Source of the DNA: Lachnospiraceae bacterium UBA4348
Lineage (GTDB): Bacteria; Bacillota; Clostridia; Lachnospirales; Lachnospiraceae
Length of the DNA: 13,709 bases
Assembly: GCA_002394165.1 (NCBI GenBank)
Contig: DGTA01000084.1
Location: 226 to 13,934 of the forward strand
Direction: 5' to 3'
Part shown: positions 12,785 to 13,709 of the stretch, in pieces
Layout: each line of letters opens with the position of its first letter
Numbering within the stretch: the stretch's first letter is position 1
The notes under the pieces: generated by a model
What the model was told of the DNA's origin: nothing
The model's database searches: none
The model's input: only the letters and a program-made list of their open reading frames with translations
Made by a program: the position numbers and the translations under genes

Positions 12785-13709
12785 ATGAATACAAAAACAG
12801 GCAGTCTTTCCATCAACAGTGAGAATATTTTTCCCGTGATCAAGAAATGGCTCTATTCTGACCATGATATCTTCGTCCGCGAGATGATCTCCAACGGCTG
12901 CGACGCCATCACCAAGCTGCGCAAAATGGCCATGCTCGGGGAATATGATTATCCTGAGGGGCATAAAGACAGCATTAAGGTCGTGGTGGACCCGGATGCA
13001 AAGACTCTCAGCTTTACAGATACCGGTATCGGCATGACGGCGGATGAGGTAGAAGAATATATCACCCAGATCGCCTTCTCCGGTGCGACCGCTTTCCTTG
13101 AAAAATACAAGGACAAGGGCGGCCAGGATGAGATCATCGGCCATTTCGGACTCGGCTTCTACTCTGCGTTCATGGTTTCCGATCTGGTGGAGATCGATAC
13201 CCTCTCCTGCCAGAAGGACGCTGTTCCCGTACACTGGGAATGTGACGGCGGCACAGAGTATACCATCGGCGAGGGGACCAAAGATCAGGTCGGGACAACG
13301 ATCACTCTTCACCTGAATGAAGAAAGCCTCGAGTTTGCAAACGAATACCGCATGCGAGAGGTCATCGAAAAGTACTGCAGCTTCATGCCCATCGAGATCT
13401 TCCTTGAAAAAGCGGGCGCGCCGCAGGAATACGAGACCATCGACGAGAGCGAGCTGCGGGAAGACGATGTGATCGTTGAGAGGATCCATGAGGACGCCAA
13501 GACTGAGGAAAAAGAGGATGAAAACGGGAACAAGGAGACGGTAGAGGTCTCTCCCGCAAAGGACAGCGTCAAGATCAACAAACGCCCTGTCTCCTTAAGC
13601 GATATCCATCCGCTGTGGACAAAGCATCCCAATGAATGCAGCGACGAAGAATACAGGGATTTCTACCGCAAAGTGTTCCTGGATTACAAGGAGCCCCTTT
13701 TCTGGATCC
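12785..13709 (+). CDS. htpG: Hsp90-family chaperone HtpG, first 308 codons (runs off the window)
   Basis: ATP-dependent Hsp90 chaperone of the cytoplasm. The N-terminal GHKL ATPase domain is complete: REMISNGCDA (32-41) with E33 and the Mg-binding N37, DTGIGMT (79-85) with the nucleotide-binding D79, the lid motif GHFGLGFYSAFMV (119-131), and GTTITLHL (170-177). The middle domain begins around LWTKHPNECSDEEYRDFYR (277-295). Between them, about residues 223-262 form an acidic and lysine-rich linker, longer than in E. coli HtpG. The ATG follows AAGGAG by nine bases. A CIRCE operator and its own promoter lie directly upstream, so HrcA control is expected. The remaining middle and C-terminal dimerisation domains (about 300 residues more) are beyond the edge. 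Confidence 0.97.
   Translation, partial: MNTKTGSLSINSENIFPVIKKWLYSDHDIFVREMISNGCDAITKLRKMAMLGEYDYPEGHKDSIKVVVDPDAKTLSFTDTGIGMTADEVEEYITQIAFSGATAFLEKYKDKGGQDEIIGHFGLGFYSAFMVSDLVEIDTLSCQKDAVPVHWECDGGTEYTIGEGTKDQVGTTITLHLNEESLEFANEYRMREVIEKYCSFMPIEIFLEKAGAPQEYETIDESELREDDVIVERIHEDAKTEEKEDENGNKETVEVSPAKDSVKINKRPVSLSDIHPLWTKHPNECSDEEYRDFYRKVFLDYKEPLFWI

Noticed and set aside
12779..13489. Minus-strand open frame opposite htpG (236 codons)
   Set aside because: Shadow of the htpG frame; the plus strand has the complete Hsp90 ATPase motifs.
1..13709. CRISPR arrays, insertion sequences, prophage or integrase genes
   Set aside because: I saw no regularly spaced repeats, transposase or integrase motifs, or att-like duplication at the tRNA 3' end.

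Overview
The window looks like chromosome from a moderately GC-rich Firmicute of the Clostridia, most likely a Lachnospiraceae-type gut anaerobe. The reasons are strong AAGGAGG ribosome binding sites, sigma-A-type promoters, a CIRCE/HrcA heat-shock operator, a DUF5721-type protein, a short basic one-helix protein of a kind I associate with Lachnospiraceae, and enzymes of glycerol-phosphate polymer synthesis. I see no phage, plasmid, insertion-sequence or CRISPR signature. This is core chromosome, and the interest lies mostly in regulation and gene arrangement.

Layout. From 9126 down to 1 almost everything is on the minus strand. In transcription order: a rhomboid-like membrane protein with a C-terminal zinc ribbon (8227-9126); an LTA-synthase-like phosphoglycerol transferase (6160-8202); a diaminopimelate-decarboxylase-family enzyme (4877-6145); a tRNA-Leu(CAA) with its own promoter (4742-4824); two tandem CDP-glycerol glycerophosphotransferase-family proteins (3522-4682 and 2362-3525); a zf-HC2 anti-sigma-like membrane protein (1871-2368); and the first 619 codons of DNA polymerase I (1-1858). 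Gaps and overlaps inside the two protein-coding groups are -7 to +24 bases, so each is probably an operon.

The intergenic region 9127-9322 carries back-to-back divergent promoters. One drives the rhomboid-lysA operon and overlaps a 10-bp inverted repeat. The other drives aroC (chorismate synthase, 9323-10423), which ends in a strong terminator. Convergent with aroC is a lactonase-family beta-propeller protein (10516-11571). Upstream of that, also on the minus strand, is a small basic one-helix membrane protein (11714-11974) with its own promoter and terminator. A second divergent promoter pair (12007-12076) serves this gene and a DUF5721-type gene (12114-12593, TTG start). The window ends with htpG (Hsp90, 12785 to the edge), preceded by a complex palindromic repeat and a CIRCE operator.

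Functionally, the left two thirds has a cell-envelope theme: a meso-DAP/lysine step, a membrane phosphoglycerol transferase and two CDP-glycerol-type transferases. The right third is housekeeping: the shikimate end step, a possible sugar lactonase, and a heat-shock chaperone. I found no clearly new multi-gene system. The most notable points are the predicted inactive rhomboid with its zinc ribbon and operator-like repeat, the CIRCE-controlled htpG, the three-armed palindrome ahead of it, and a tRNA promoter that may feed an envelope operon.
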